Shown here: one piece after another, positions 33,890 through 45,431 of the stretch
Numbering within the stretch: position 1 is the first letter of the stretch
How the letters are laid out: each line of letters opens with the position of its first letter
Source: Mytilus galloprovincialis
Taxonomy: Eukaryota; Mollusca; Bivalvia; Mytilida; Mytilidae
Length of the DNA stretch: 64,000 bases
Direction of reading: 5' to 3'
Assembly: GCF_965363235.1 (NCBI RefSeq)
Contig: NC_134849.1
Coordinates: 55,250,122-55,314,121 of the forward strand
The notes under the pieces: model-generated
Databases searched by the model: none
Seen by the model: only the letters and a program-made list of their open reading frames with translations
What the model was told of the DNA's origin: nothing
Translations under genes and position numbers: made by a program

Positions 33890-34615
33890 GTTTTACAGTA
33901 GTAATTTTGGGGCCCGTTATAGCTTGTTTTTCGGTGTGAGCCAAGGCCCCGTGTTGAAGGCCGTACATTGACCTACATTGTATAATGGTTTACTTTTATA
34001 AATTGTTATTTGGATGGAGAGTTGTATCATTGGCACTCACACCACAACTTCTTATATCTATGGAACAATTTTGATATCTGTAATTATGATGTGCATACTG
34101 ACAATGACATAAAATGGCATCTTTTTCCTGTCAGTGTCAAATGATTTGTGAAATATCATGTAAAATGCATGTATGTGATTAATTTGTATTTTGTATTTTT
34201 TCGTTTTGTTTTTGTGTTTTTATAAATTTTTTTATCAAAATGAACTGCAGTTATAGTTGGACATGCAAGTAACTAATAAGAGTATATAAGTTCGGGTTAG
34301 GGTGAAGGTTTTCTCCTGTTTAAACGTTTACACATGCTGTGTTTGTTTGCAACTAGCAAGGAACCTGTTCAGTGGTTGCCGTGGTTCATACGTGTTCCTC
34401 GTTTCTAATTTTTTTAATATAAAAATGAAACCGTTGGTTTTCCTGTTTTAATTGGTACATTAGTCACTTTTGTGTCCTTGATAGCTTGCTGGTCGGTGTA
34501 AGCCAAAGCTCTGTATTAAAGGTCGTAATTTGACCTACAACTGTTTACGTTTTCCATGTTGTGTCCAGGAAGGAGAGTAGTATTATTGGCACTCATACCA
34601 CATCTTCTTATTTCT
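33890..34615 (+). repeat. Two variant family A copies (33890-34075 and 34365-34615)
   Basis: Both carry the variant order GTTTTAC..AGT..TTTTGGGG or TTGTGTCC, TAGCTTG, TCGGTGTGAGCCAAGGCCCCGTGTTGAAGGCCG (or TCGGTGTAAGCCAAAGC), GTTTACTTTTA, and 'ggcactcacaccacaacttcttatatctat'. Another copy of this subfamily is at 61795-62030. Confidence 0.7.
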
Positions 34616-34992
34616 ATATATCTTGCAGAAGTTGTTTCTTTTGGATGGATGTGTATGTTTAAGCGCGAATTCATATAGAATTCAAGATTGATTCTTACAG
34701 TATGCACCCTTTTATAAAATTCATTGTACAATTAGATAAATACAATAAATGAATTAAATCGCCTGATATCTTGGGTTCTGATACCGGCCTGGTCAAACCT
34801 AAGACTTAAAAATTGATATTTGCAGATTTCCGTTAATCAATTGGCATTAAGGGTTTAGACTAAGGGCAAAGACTAGTTCGATCGGAGTGTCAAGTTAGGG
34901 TAATATGTCTTCTTGCGGACTGTTACCTTTTAGCGGACTGTAACCTTTTTAGCTAGCACAATAAAAATTAATGACACAAGCAACACATGCAG

Positions 34993-36221
34993 CTACGGGG
35001 CGCCGAATGGGACTCTTGTGGTTTTGTACAAAATTCAATTCTGTCATAACAAAATCATTTTTGTCTTACAAAACTATGTGCTACAGACTTGTTTTGTGAG
35101 AACTTCAATTTTGTGATGACAAAATTCATTTGTGTAGACAAAATTCATTTTTGTCATGACAAAATTCATTTTTGTAGACAAAATTCATATTTGTCATGAC
35201 AAAAGTCAATTTTGTCTAAAAGGTATGCAAATATAAACATATTTGCATACAAAATTGACTTTTGTTACCTGATATGGAAATTAAATCACAAAAGTCAATT
35301 GTGTGAGGTAAGATTCAATTTTGTAAGACAAAATTGACTTTTGTGAGACAAAATTAACTTTTGTGAGACAAAATTGACTTTTGTGAGACAAAATTGACTT
35401 TTGTGAGACAAAATTCAATTTTGTCAATTTTGTTGAGACAAAAGTCAATTTTGTTAATTTTGTTGAGACAAAAGTCAATTCTGTCAATTTTGTTGAGAAA
35501 AAAATCAATTTTGTTGAGACAAAAGTTAATTTTGTTGAGACAAAAGTCAATTTTGTTAATTTTGTTGAGACAAAAGTCAATTTTGTCAATTTTGTTGAGA
35601 CAAAAGTCAATTTTGTGACGACAAAATTCATTTTTGTGACGACAAAATTGACTTTCGTGAGACAAAATTGACTTTCGTGAGACAAAAATCAATTATGTTG
35701 AGACAAAATTCAATTTTGTCAATTTTGTTGAGACAATTTGAAAAGTCAATTTTGTCAATTTTGTTGAGACAAAAGTCAATTTTGTCTCACAAAAGTCAAT
35801 TTTGTCAATTTTGTTGAGACAAAATTCAATTTTGTCAATTTTGTTGAGACAAAAGTCAATTTTGTCAATTTTGTTGAGACAAAATTCATTTTTGTCAATT
35901 TTGTGTAACAAAAGTCGATTTTGTATGCAAATTAGTTCATAGAAACCAAACTAAACTAATTTGAATACAAAATTGACTTTTGTCGCCCAATTTTCAAATA
36001 AGGTAACAAAATTCAAGTCTGTGTAACAAAAATGAATTTTGTCATGACAAAAGTGACTTTTGTCCGCTGATAGATAATTTTGTTTGACAAAATTTTAAAT
36101 TTGTAGTATGATACAAATTTTGTTAAACTGAACTTATTTTTGTTGAACAAAAGTCACTTTTGTCCGTACAAAATTGAATTTTGAGTACAAAACCACAAGA
36201 GTCCCATTCGGCGCCCCGTAG
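34993..36221. mobile_element. Complete non-autonomous TIR element with palindromic-module interior
   Basis: The ends are CTACGGGGCGCCGAATGGGACTCTTGTGGTTTTGTAC and its inverted copy, with the target duplication CAG (34990-34992 and 36222-36224). The 1229-bp interior is almost entirely made of ACAAAATTCATTTTTGT / GAGACAAAAGTCAATTTTGT modules. The longest array is at 35280-35910, with units such as TTGTTGAGACAAAAGTCAATTTTGTCAATTTTG. The spacers ATGCAAAT..ATTTGCAT at about 35224-35250 and 35920-35965 interrupt it. Long frames on both strands are translations of the array and encode nothing recognisable. Confidence 0.85.
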
Positions 36222-36424
36222 CAGCAACACAATGTCAAAAAGTTAACACTTGTGAAAACATGAATTATTATTGAAATAGTCAATTTAATGAATTAACTGT
36301 TAACAAAACATTATATTGTTTGCAAAAACTACGGATGATATATGCAGGAATAATTAACCTTTATTAGCTGTATTTGGCACAAAAAAAATCGGAATTTTGA
36401 GCTTTTTATGGTCTTTTGAGATTT

Positions 36425-36480
36425 TTTTATTCGACCGTCACTGATGAGTGTTTTGTATACGAAACACACGTCTTACAAGC
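36425..36480 (-). repeat. Family B fragment (minus)
   Basis: ATTCGACCGTCACTGATGAGTGTTTTGTATACGAAACACACGTCTTAC is a reversed family B head. Confidence 0.6.
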
Positions 36481-36529
36481 AAGATATCTTTAATTATGAT
36501 GCGTTGTATTCCTTTCATATTCAATATTT

Positions 36530-37560
36530 ACTAGAACACACCCGCGAAATCGCGGGCATTCAGAGCGTAATTTATAGTATGCAAAGTGTTGTTGGAAGAA
36601 TTTTATAAAATATTGAATGAATGGAGAATTTCAGCAAAAGTATCATAAGTCATGGGTTATTGGGGACAGGAAATACTTTTTTAACCCTTCTCCTTTATTT
36701 CCAAAATTCCGAATATTTGGTTTTCTATCAATTTCAATATGAACATACATTTAGTATATATTATGACAATTTAAGTAAGGAACCTGTAATTCGGTGGTTG
36801 TCGTTTGTTTATTTATTACATACTTGTGTTTCGTTCATTTTTTGTACATAAATAAGGTCGCTAGTTTTCTTTCTCGTTTGAAATGTTTTACATTGTCATT
36901 TCGGGCCTTTTAAAGCTGAGTATGCGGTATGGGCTTTGCTCGTTGTTGAAGGATGTACGTACGGTGACCTATAGTTGTTAATTTCTGTGTCATTTTGGTC
37001 TCTTGTGGACAGTTGTCTCAACATGGCAATAATACCACATCGTCTTTTTGTTTGTAATCAATGAATTTTTTAAAAGACTTAATGACTGGAGAATTTCAGA
37101 AAAGGTATGAAAAGTTCACATAAATAATCTGTATATTATGAACATTCATTACTATATAAATAAAGTGTATTTACTTTCAATTCTAAGTTTACTAATCGAT
37201 CCATGGTGGTCATTGATATAGTATACAGTATACAGACCCTCTCTATTTAATAAACTTTGTGACCTGGAAAAGTAAACTTGAAAATGATAGCAGATAGAAT
37301 TCTGAAAATACACTTTATTCGTAGTATATGTATGTTCAAAGTATACAGAACAACGGAAGTCTTATCTGACTTAAAATTTCGTCCAATGACGGGACAATAT
37401 CCGGATGCCTTTTTTCTCGTTTTTCTCCCAAAATAACTCAATCTGAATAATTATATGAATGGATGACAAATGCGACTATGCACTGTAGGACACAGAAGCG
37501 TGTTGATTAATCTATTGTGGAAAGAAGAGAAGCGACACACAAAATGAGGTCTTCTCGTTT
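36530..37560. repeat. Old repeat (ACACCCGCGAAATCGCGGGC family) split by family A at 36775-37045
   Basis: ACACACCCGCGAAATCGCGGGCATTCAGAGCG opens the left piece. The sequence AATGAATGGAGAATTTCAGCAAAAG (about 36615) recurs as TTAATGACTGGAGAATTTCAGAAAAGG (about 37078), flanking a plus-oriented family A copy (AGGAACCTGTAATTCGGTGGTTGTCG to ATACCACATCGTC). 37250-37560 matches a mussel repeat that I recall. No gene. Confidence 0.55.
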
Positions 37561-40190
37561 AATTGTATAGATTTTCTTTCCTTTGACGTGTAAATATCTG
37601 ATTAAAAATAAAAGAAGCTTTAAATTCATTATAGTAATTATAGTAATGTTATTTTAGAAGATATATGATTGATTGAATGTTGTTTTCTGACCGTCCAATG
37701 ACAAATACTTTATGCATGCATATTTATAATGGAAAGATATGTAGAAGATGATTTGCAAACAAGAAATACGAAGTAGCACGCGTTGTCGTCAAGATAGAAC
37801 AACGGGAAGGCGGGGGACAATTTCAAATAATAAGTCCAATAAATTCAACACTATGACCAAAAAATAACTCAAGATACATACTTTAGATCATAAAAGTGTT
37901 GGATAGTTTTGTTTAATCTTGATTATTGTTACACTGACACAATTAACTAATTAAAATTATCACATGGTGTCTTTTTATGTCAGATGAATTACAATGTATG
38001 TTATAATTCACAGTTCTGTCATTTATTTTTGCCATTTTGGTTTATATATATAAAATAATTGCCTAAAATGTTAACTTGGAATGCCATACTTGGTAGAAAT
38101 GCGGATGTGAAAGAAAGCACTTTTCACAAAAGTGTCAACATTCCAGGGCGACGATATCGTCAATCATGAAATAAAATACGTATATGCACTGTTTGAGTAT
38201 GAACCAGTTATTATATTCATTCACAATTACGTTCCAATAATTCCTCTGAAGTTTGTCATAGTTCCATCTAATTTTGGGTCAAATTTAGACGGTCTGCTAA
38301 AATTTCACTTTGAATTCAAGAATAATGAATACAGGTATGTCCTGTTTTTCTGTCTCAAATATGTTTATTTTTCGTCCTAAAGAAACTAGCAATTTTAGCG
38401 TAGCATGAATACATGTCCATCGTCGGATCCAGTAAATACCGGAAATCATCTCCGGTCCGCTGTTCGTTTAAACATTTCGTTGATTCAATGAAAACTACGA
38501 CGTTTTTTGTCACTTTTTGAACTTTTAACTATGAACATACTTACGACCCACATAAATATTTGAACTGTATCAACATTTATATTCAAGGTATGTCTGGTAT
38601 AAATATTATCATGGGTTGTAGGTACGCTCATAGTTTAAAATGCAGAAAAAAGGTTTGTAAACTGCCCTTTTTCTGCCCTTTTTGCGAATCTTGAGGTCTT
38701 TACAGCAACAGAGCATGAATAATATCAGCGGAAGTTTCGTAATTTGATGTTTACAAAAATATAGGTTTTAAACTTTAAAAATAATGTATTATAATTAATG
38801 TCAAATCACTTTTAATTTGATAGAAATTAGGGGGCCGATCTCTGATGCTTATCGTACCTTATCCTTTCCTATTACATGATTGTATTTGTACATAACAATG
38901 TTCTTAAATCATTCAAATTACTTACTACCGGTTTCGATATTAAATAGATAATCATGAATATAGATCGGATTTGTCTTGTACTTTGATCTCGAAATTGTTA
39001 TTTATGTACTGTCATTTGTTTTCTAATGGTGTTGTCGGTTTGGTCATTATATATCCTGGTTCCCGGTACTACGTTCCAGGTATTAGCTATTAGCCATACT
39101 CTCTCACGAGGTCCCGGTACGGGGTTATTATTTAAATTTCAAAATGGACCGGAAGTTGGCATTTGGGAGTCCGCCTCAAGTAAACAAAAGCTTTAAATTT
39201 TGGCCTTAGGAGACAGAAAATAACAAAACGACTTTGCACATTTCTGCAAAAAAGTATTTTCATTGATTTAAGACATTAATGATTTAAATTGGAACACAGA
39301 CAAAAAATGTGCAAACGATTTATTCCAAGCACATCCAACGACAAGGACTTGTATGTTGGTCAGACCTATGTCAACCTATAAATTACACCCTGTAAGACTT
39401 AATAGCAGTTGATAAGTATCGGACAAGAAAGAATAAAGAAAAAAAATCAAATGTGTTTGGCTGAATCACAGGTTTAAAGATGAATTGCAGTCTTCAGAGG
39501 GTTGAGTTTTAATTTCTTAATGTTGATTTAAAATTCTGAAGAAATTAATTGCACAATTAAACAAAGAATTAAGTATTATGTAGTCTGTGGAGAGTCCATC
39601 ATCACATGTTTAAGTATACCTCTATTTTCTTCCCAAAAAAACCTGTTTAAGTATTACTATTTAAATTTCCACCACTAATTTTTTAACACCTAGCTATATA
39701 GATTAAGAACAGTGAAATTGTAATCGCAAACAGTAAAATTTTACTACCTTATATCATGTGTATAAAACCTTGAATTTTACAGCAAAATTTACTTCCACTA
39801 CTGGGAAAAATCTGTTACGAAAGTATCGGTTGATAATATAAAGCCTTCATTTTAACATTTTTTCAGCAAATATGGATTTTAGAAATAAATGTTTGCATCA
39901 AAGGCAAAAATTAACCTTCTATGCTATTAAAAAGAAGGAAAAAGTTCATTTTTTCCAATTTTACAAAAAATAAGCTATAATCGATATCTAAACCTATATG
40001 TTTAAAACTTTGGTATATTAAACTTCAAAATCACAATTTGTGACGAAACTATAAATTTGCTACTTATAGATAAGTGATTTTTTTTATTACTAATTTCAGT
40101 AGGTCCCTGGGCTGGTGTTTGGATCTAGAATTTTTAAAGCTGGATCTAGCAAACCAACATTTATAATAATACAATGAAAGACTATGCATG
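37561..40190. other. Gene-free spacer
   Basis: I see no gene, RNA or well-defined element here. Short frames (for example at 38132 and 37247) lack support. Confidence 0.4.
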
Positions 40191-40194
40191 AACC

Positions 40195-40800
40195 ATATAT
40201 TGTTGTCGTCGTAATCCAGCGTCATCGTCCACGTCGTCCAAAGACACTTAGTTTCCAGACAATAGCTTTAGTTAAGTTTATGATCTCTATGAAATTAAAA
40301 CACAAGGTTTGACAGCACAAAAGGAAGGTTGGGATTGATTTTGGGGGTTATGGTTCTAGCAGTTTAGGAATTAAACGCCTTAAAAGGGATCCAAATAGGC
40401 ATTTTTCTAGTTTCCAGAAAGTAACTTGTATGCAAGTGTATGGATCTTTCTGAAATTGTACCACAAGGTTCCATACAAAAAAAGGAAAGTTGAGATTGAT
40501 TTATGGGTTTATGGCCCTATAAACTGGTTAGGAATGAGGGGCCAAAAACAATACTTGTCTTATACTTTGATTTCAACAAAAAATCAAGATATGGGGTTCT
40601 TTGATATAATGAATCTTACCATGTATTTAGATTTTTTATTTTTCGGCCATGTAATCAAATTGGTCCATATGAGGTCAAAAGGGTCCAAACTTAAACTTTG
40701 TTTCATTTCCTTAAAAATTGCATTTTTGAGGTTCTTTAAAATGCTGAATCTAACCATGTATTTAGATTTTGGATATTGGACCATAAAAGATAATAAATGT
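40195..40800 (+). repeat. Dispersed non-coding repeat (TTTCCAGA..AAAACACAAGGTTT family)
   Basis: Two diverged internal copies are visible. TAGTTTCCAGACAATAGC..GATCTCTATGAAATTAAAACACAAGGTTTGACAGCACAAAAGGAAGGTTGGGATTGATTTTGGGGG is at about 40250-40350. TAGTTTCCAGAAAGTAAC..GATCTTTCTGAAATTGTACCACAAGGTTCCATACAAAAAAAGGAAAGTTGAGATTGATTTATGGG is at about 40408-40510. A later pair with 'atgaatcttaccatgtatttagatttt' is at 40610 and 40745. The 127-codon frame here follows from these repeats. Confidence 0.6.
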
Positions 40801-41004
40801 CCAATTTAAAAAAAATTAAGTTCAAACTTCTTTAATAGACCACATTCATTCTGTGTCAGAAACCTATGCTGTGTCACAATCCAAATTCAGAGCTGTATCA
40901 AGCTTAAATGTTGTGTCCTGGGATACTTGGCTGCCCAAACTGTTCAGGGTTCAACTTCTGGGGTTGTACATGTATGAACCTGCGCCCTGGAACATTTTAT
41001 TATA

Positions 41005-41158
41005 GGATTAAACACATTTTTTCTAGAGGTTATTGATGTGTAAACCGGGGCGATTAACTCACAAACTGAATAAAAGTCCGAAGGACTTTTATGTTGAGTT
41101 TGTGAGTAAGAGCCCCGGTTTACACATCAATAACCTCTAGAAAAAATGTGTTTAATCC
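41005..41158. repeat. Near-perfect palindrome, unit 1
   Basis: GGATTAAACACATTTTTTCTAGAGG..GTAAACCGGGGC..CTCACAAACT..AAAAGTCC-GAA-GGACTTTT..AGTTTGTGAG..GCCCCGGTTTAC..TTTAATCC. The arms are about 75 bp with very few mismatches and a 3-nt centre, giving a strong hairpin or cruciform. Confidence 0.9.
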
Positions 41159-41785
41159 TTATAATTCTTCAGCCAAACATTTGTGATATTTAATAAACAT
41201 TTTTTTTAATGATGGCTACTATATATATTACCATCAAAAGCACAATGGCAAGTCGTAACTAAGGAGTACGCCGCCATCTTGACTTTCTAAAAACCATAAA
41301 TGTCAGATAAATACAACGGAATCTTAAATAAAATAGCACCTACCTCAAAAACTTCATTTTAATTAAATGTTATTCTAATTTGAAGCGTACACGTAACGAA
41401 ATAATCTTTCCCTTGAAAATTTCTATTCGTATGACGTCGTGTTTTGCCATGACGTAAATTCGCCAAATCATTCATGAAATTTCGCGGAATTTTATTAAAT
41501 TTTATTTTTATACATTTTCGAAGCTTAGTGAATTAAATTTATTTCTTTTTTTGTTTGTTATATATGCACTAGAATACTAGTAGTCACAACTGTTATGCCA
41601 TTGTTTTTAAATCTCAAATTGCTGAAAATCCTGGGATCACTGCAAGCTTGTGTATCGCGCATGAATAGATTACAAAAGTAGTTTCGGAAACATGGTTTAT
41701 CGAAGTGTAAACTTAGAGAAAAATTCTAATTGACCAATCCAATTCTAGTATTTATAGATATGCAAATCATATAAGAATTATTATA

Positions 41786-41936
41786 GGATTAAACACATTT
41801 TTTCTAGAGGTTATTGATGTGTAAACCGGGGCGATTAACTCACAAACTTAATAAAAGTCCGGACTTTTATGTTGAGTTTGTGAGTAAGAGCCCCGGTTTA
41901 CACATCAATAACCTCTAGACAAAATGTGTTTAATCC
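41786..41936. repeat. Near-perfect palindrome, unit 2
   Basis: Same arms as unit 1, with a spacerless centre AAAAGTCCGGACTTTT. Relative to unit 1, three bases (GAA or AAG) are missing at the centre. Such centre shortening is commonly seen when hairpins are processed during replication. Confidence 0.9.
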
Positions 41937-42589
41937 TTATAATTCTTCAGCCAAACATGTTTTTTGTTGATGGCTACTATATATATTTACCATCAAAAGC
42001 ACAATGGCAAGTCGAAACTAAGGAGTACGCCGCCATCTTGACTTTCTAAAAACCATAAATGTCCGATAAATACAACGGAATCTTAAACCTACCTCAAAAA
42101 CTTCATTTTAATTAAATTTTATCCGAATTTGAAGCGTACACGTAACGAAATAATCTTTCCCTTGAAAATTTCCATTCGTATGACGTCGTGTTTTGTCATG
42201 ACGTAAAATCGCCAAATCCTTCATGAAATTTCGCGGAATTTTATTAAATTTAATTTTTGTACATTTTCGAAGCTTTAGTGCAATAAATTTATTTCTTTTT
42301 TTGTTATATATGCACTAGAATGGTCACAACTGTTATGCAATTGTTTTTTAATCTCAATTTGCTGAAAATCCCGGGATCACTGCAAGCTTGTGTATCGCGC
42401 ATGAATAGATTACAAAAGTAGTTTCGGAAACATGGTTTATCGAAGTGTAAACTTAGAGAAAAATTCTAATTGACCAATCCAATTCAAGTATTTATAGATA
42501 TGCAAATCATATAAGAATTATTAAATTTTATTATACTTAATTTGTTTGGTTGTTTATTCTTTGAGCAAATTTTAATTCATTTAAAAATA

Positions 42590-42700
42590 TAGGACAACAG
42601 AGTTGGTGTATGTGGGTTCGATTCCCACCCTAAGCATTCATTTATATCAGCTGGTGCAAAGCGGGCAGTTTAGCTTAGTGGCCCCACACTGACTGTTGTT
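42590..42700 (+). repeat. tRNA-like promoter boxes in permuted order (SINE debris)
   Basis: GTGGGTTCGATTCCCACC (42612-42629) is a perfect T-arm with a consensus B box. TAGCTTAGTGG (42671-42681), an A-box/D-arm match, lies downstream instead of upstream. No acceptor stem can be closed, so this is not a tRNA gene in normal or permuted form. It is probably the junction of two tRNA-derived SINE fragments. Confidence 0.45.
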
Positions 42701-43242
42701 CCAATGTAAAAAAAAAAACACTTTCTATTTTTGTTTTCTTATCAAAGACAATGAAAATCAAAATCATGGTATACCTTTGAAAATTATACCAAAGAAAGTG
42801 AGATTTATACTCGGGTTGCATTCCCATAGGTTTCATTATACAGCTATAGGAAGCTATTATTAACTATGAAAATACAATGACTTTTAATAGGTATATTATA
42901 TACATAATATACAAGGCATATTACTTTGAAGTACACAAAATGAAGTATGTGGGTTACATCAATTGCAATTCAAGCTGCTGCCACATTACTTGGATGCAAT
43001 ATATACATATCTGACTCCCAAAGTCCCCTGTATATGTCCTTGTACATTGTATCATAGATCAAATTTATTCATGGATTGTTTTACAATAGTATTTTTTGTG
43101 GTCCTTTTTAGCTTGCTGTTCCGTGTGAGCAAAGCTTTAGCAACCTCATCATTACAAATTAATACTCATGACCATGATGACCAATAGAAAGAAAAACAAC
43201 CAAAAAGCAAATTAGCTTTAAAAAAAGAAAGAGTGCCACAAA
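42701..43242. other. Gene-free spacer with family A fragment
   Basis: A variant family A fragment (GGATTGTTTTACAATAGTATTTTTTGTGGTCC..TAGCTTGCTGTTCCGTGTGAGC) lies at about 43070-43135. Nothing else was recognised. Confidence 0.45.
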
Positions 43243-45207
43243 ACTAGAGGCTCTCAAGAGCCTGTGTCGCTCACCTGACTCTACTTGGGTTTTTGAAAAA
43301 AAAGATATTAATCATGACAGGTACTTAAATAATGATTGAGACCAAATTTGGTTGCATTCCATTCTATGGTTCTCTTAAAGAAGATTTCCCTATGTTAAAC
43401 TAAGTCCCCCGCTGGCGGCCATCTTGGATGATGGATCGGCTACAAAGTAACCACACTTGGTCAGCACCTCATAAGGAACAGTCATGCTATGTTTGGTTTC
43501 ATTCCATTCAGTGGTTCTCTAAAAGTAGACATTTGTATGTATTTCCCATAAGGTCCTTTGTTAAACTAAGTCCCCCGCTGGTGGCCATCAGGCCTCTACA
43601 ATAACTTTTTTTTCAACTTGTCCAGTAGGACAAGTACATACCAAAACTTACTTGTCCGAATGAAATTGTAACTTGTCAAAAAAAAATCTTAATATTAACC
43701 TTTTTTGCATTTCAAGTTGATTCAAGGAACAAAATAAATTAAAAAAAAATTGAACAGAATTTGATTTATATCCTTTGAAATACTTTTAAAAGATAGGAGC
43801 CATGAACAACTGAATTCAGTTGTGTCACAGGACTTAGGTTCTAGTTTTTATCAATGCTAAAGTCTCATCATACATTGCACATGAGGCACCATCTGATTGG
43901 CCTCTAAATGTACACTCATTGGATTTTTATCCTATTTTTTTAAAAGTTGAAAAAAGTTTATTCAAATGCAATCAATAAAAAGAATATGAGGTATGATTGT
44001 CAATGAGACAAAAGACCAAATGACACAGAAATTAACAACTATAGGTCACTGCATTGCAAGTATTGTTTTTTCTACATAAAGATCAAACATGATTTAATGA
44101 TTTTTATGGTAAATAATTTCCTCATTCTTATTTAAAAAATACGGTATGGACATTGGTATTAATTATTATAGAGCAACAAAATAAGGTAGGAAAAGAGGTT
44201 CTGATTTGTCTTGGTCCAGAAATGTCTACTGCCTTGCCAAACTGTCTATTAATCATGTCTAAGAAATATGTCTCCTACGGTGCCCAACTGTCTATTAAAC
44301 TTGGAGCCAATCATTTCCGAGCTGGTGACGAACTGTCTCTTAAAGTTACCTTATCTAAAAAGCGTATGGTTGAATGGGATCGGTAAATAAAGGCAACAGT
44401 AGTATACCGCTGTTCAAAACTCATAAATCCATGGACAAAAAACAAAATCGGGGTAACAAACCAAAACCGAGCGAAACGCATTAAATATAAGATAAGACTG
44501 GTTTCCGAGAAAAGTGTGCTTTTTATCTGTTAAAAGTACTTGACAAAGAACCAGTTTTAAATTATCGATTGCAAGTCTGAGGGGTCTTGAGAAATAAAAA
44601 GTTTCAATTAGTTTCAGTTTAAAAAAAAAAGATGTCAAACAAATCTTCTTTTCTTGTTTTTTTTGTTTTTTTGTTAATAATTATACTTTGTTCATCAAAG
44701 TTGGATTAAATTTTTTTCTGCAGAATGATTCTACTTGTCCCATCGGACAAGCTTGGTATAGCTTTTACTTGTCCGACCTTTTTTACCTCTGGTACCGGAC
44801 AATCGGACAAGCGTTATTGTCGAGGCCTGGCCATCTTGGATGATGGATTGGCTACAAAGTAACAACATTTGGTCAGCACCTCATAAGGAACATTCATGCT
44901 ATGTTCGTTTTCATTCCATTCAGTGGTTCTCTAAAAGAAGACATTTGTATGTATTTCCCATAGGGTCCTATGTTAAACTAAGTCCCCCGCTGGCGGCCAT
45001 CTTGGATGATGGATCGGCTACAAAGTAACAACACTTGGTCAGCACCTCATAAGGAACATTCATGCCATGTTTGGTTTAATTCCATTTTATAGTGGTTCTC
45101 TAGAAGAAGTTCAAAATGTAAAAAGTTAAAGACGACGGACGCGCGGACGACGGACGCCAAGTGATGAGAAAAGCTCACTTGGCCCTTCCGGCCAGGTGAG
45201 CTAAAAA
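43243..45207. mobile_element. Repeat bounded by CTCACCT / AGGTGAG, interrupted by an hAT-like element
   Basis: It starts ACTAGAGGCTCTCAAGAGCCTGTGTCGCTCACCTGAC and ends AAAGCTCACTTGGCCCTTCCGGCCAGGTGAGCTAAAAAT. The interior has about 165-bp units with GGCCATCTTGGATGATGGATCGGCTACAAAGTAAC..CACTTGGTCAGCACCTCATAAGGAACA, seen near 43417, 44830 and 44996, each followed by CCATTCAGTGGTTCTCTA(A)AAG. It is non-coding; the family is common in bivalve genomes. Confidence 0.7.
43590..44828. mobile_element. hAT-like non-autonomous DNA transposon nested in the previous repeat
   Basis: The ends AGGCCTCTACAATAAC (43590) and GTTATTGTCGAGGCCT (44828) are inverted. The host sequence GGCCATC is duplicated (43583-43589 and 44829-44835), extendable to the 8-bp TGGCCATC if the last T is shared. 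An 8-bp duplication fits hAT elements. Subterminal ACTTGTCC / GGACAAGT motifs recur near both ends (43617-43680 and 44730-44815). A family A fragment (minus) lies inside at 43985-44055. It contains no transposase; a 77-codon frame at 44153 is unrecognised and probably spurious. Confidence 0.75.
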
Positions 45208-45270
45208 TCAGCTACAAACCAAACAACAAAAAATAACATAAAACTGAATCTTAAGTGATACAGGAAATAT

Positions 45271-45431
45271 AGATTCCTACACTGCAACAAGTGTATTACG
45301 ATATTTCTCCACTCGAGACAGTTAAATTTTATTATTTAAAGCGCGAGGCTTGCCGAGCTCTTTAAATAACTAAAATTTAACTGTCGAGAGTGGAGAAATA
45401 TCGTAATACACGAGTTATAGTGTAGGAATCT
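45271..45431. repeat. Large imperfect palindrome (161 bp)
   Basis: AGATTCCTACACTGC..GTGTATTACGATATTTCTCCACTC..ACAGTTAAATTTTA..TTTAAAG-centre-CTTTAAATAA..TAAAATTTAACTGT..GAGTGGAGAAATATCGTAATACAC..AGTGTAGGAATCT. It is followed at 45495-45575 by three TGACGT(C/A)-type or GACGTCA motifs, the same arrangement as in the 41-42 kb units although the sequence differs. Confidence 0.85.

Larger units (their letters stand above)
40992..42521. repeat. Tandem pair of about 780-bp palindrome-headed units
   Basis: Unit 1 starts near 40992 and unit 2 near 41773, with a period of 781 bp between hairpin starts. After the palindrome both have CTTCAGCCAAACATT, 'tatatattaccatcaaaagcacaatggcaagtcg', 'taaggagtacgccgccatcttgactttctaaaaaccataaatgtc', 'atgacgtcgtgttttg(c/t)catgacgtaaa', 'gggatcactgcaagcttgtgtatcgcgcatgaatag' and end GATATGCAAATCATATAAGAATTAT. 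Similarity is about 95%, so the tandem duplication is recent. No coding capacity. Confidence 0.85.

Noticed and set aside
35280..35910. Possible CRISPR-like array
   Set aside because: The repeats are contiguous, imperfect and palindromic without unique equal-length spacers, and the DNA is animal nuclear.
35281..35911. Frames of 72-134 codons on both strands at 35.3-35.9 kb
   Set aside because: They are periodic translations (FVSTKLTKLT type) of the ACAAAAGTCAATTTTGT array inside a TIR element and have no protein-like composition.
40426..40809. 127-codon frame
   Set aside because: It lies wholly in a dispersed non-coding repeat with two diverged internal copies. The frame reflects low stop density, not a gene.
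42612..42681. tRNA gene, normal or permuted
   Set aside because: No acceptor stem or anticodon arm can be formed around the two promoter-like boxes.
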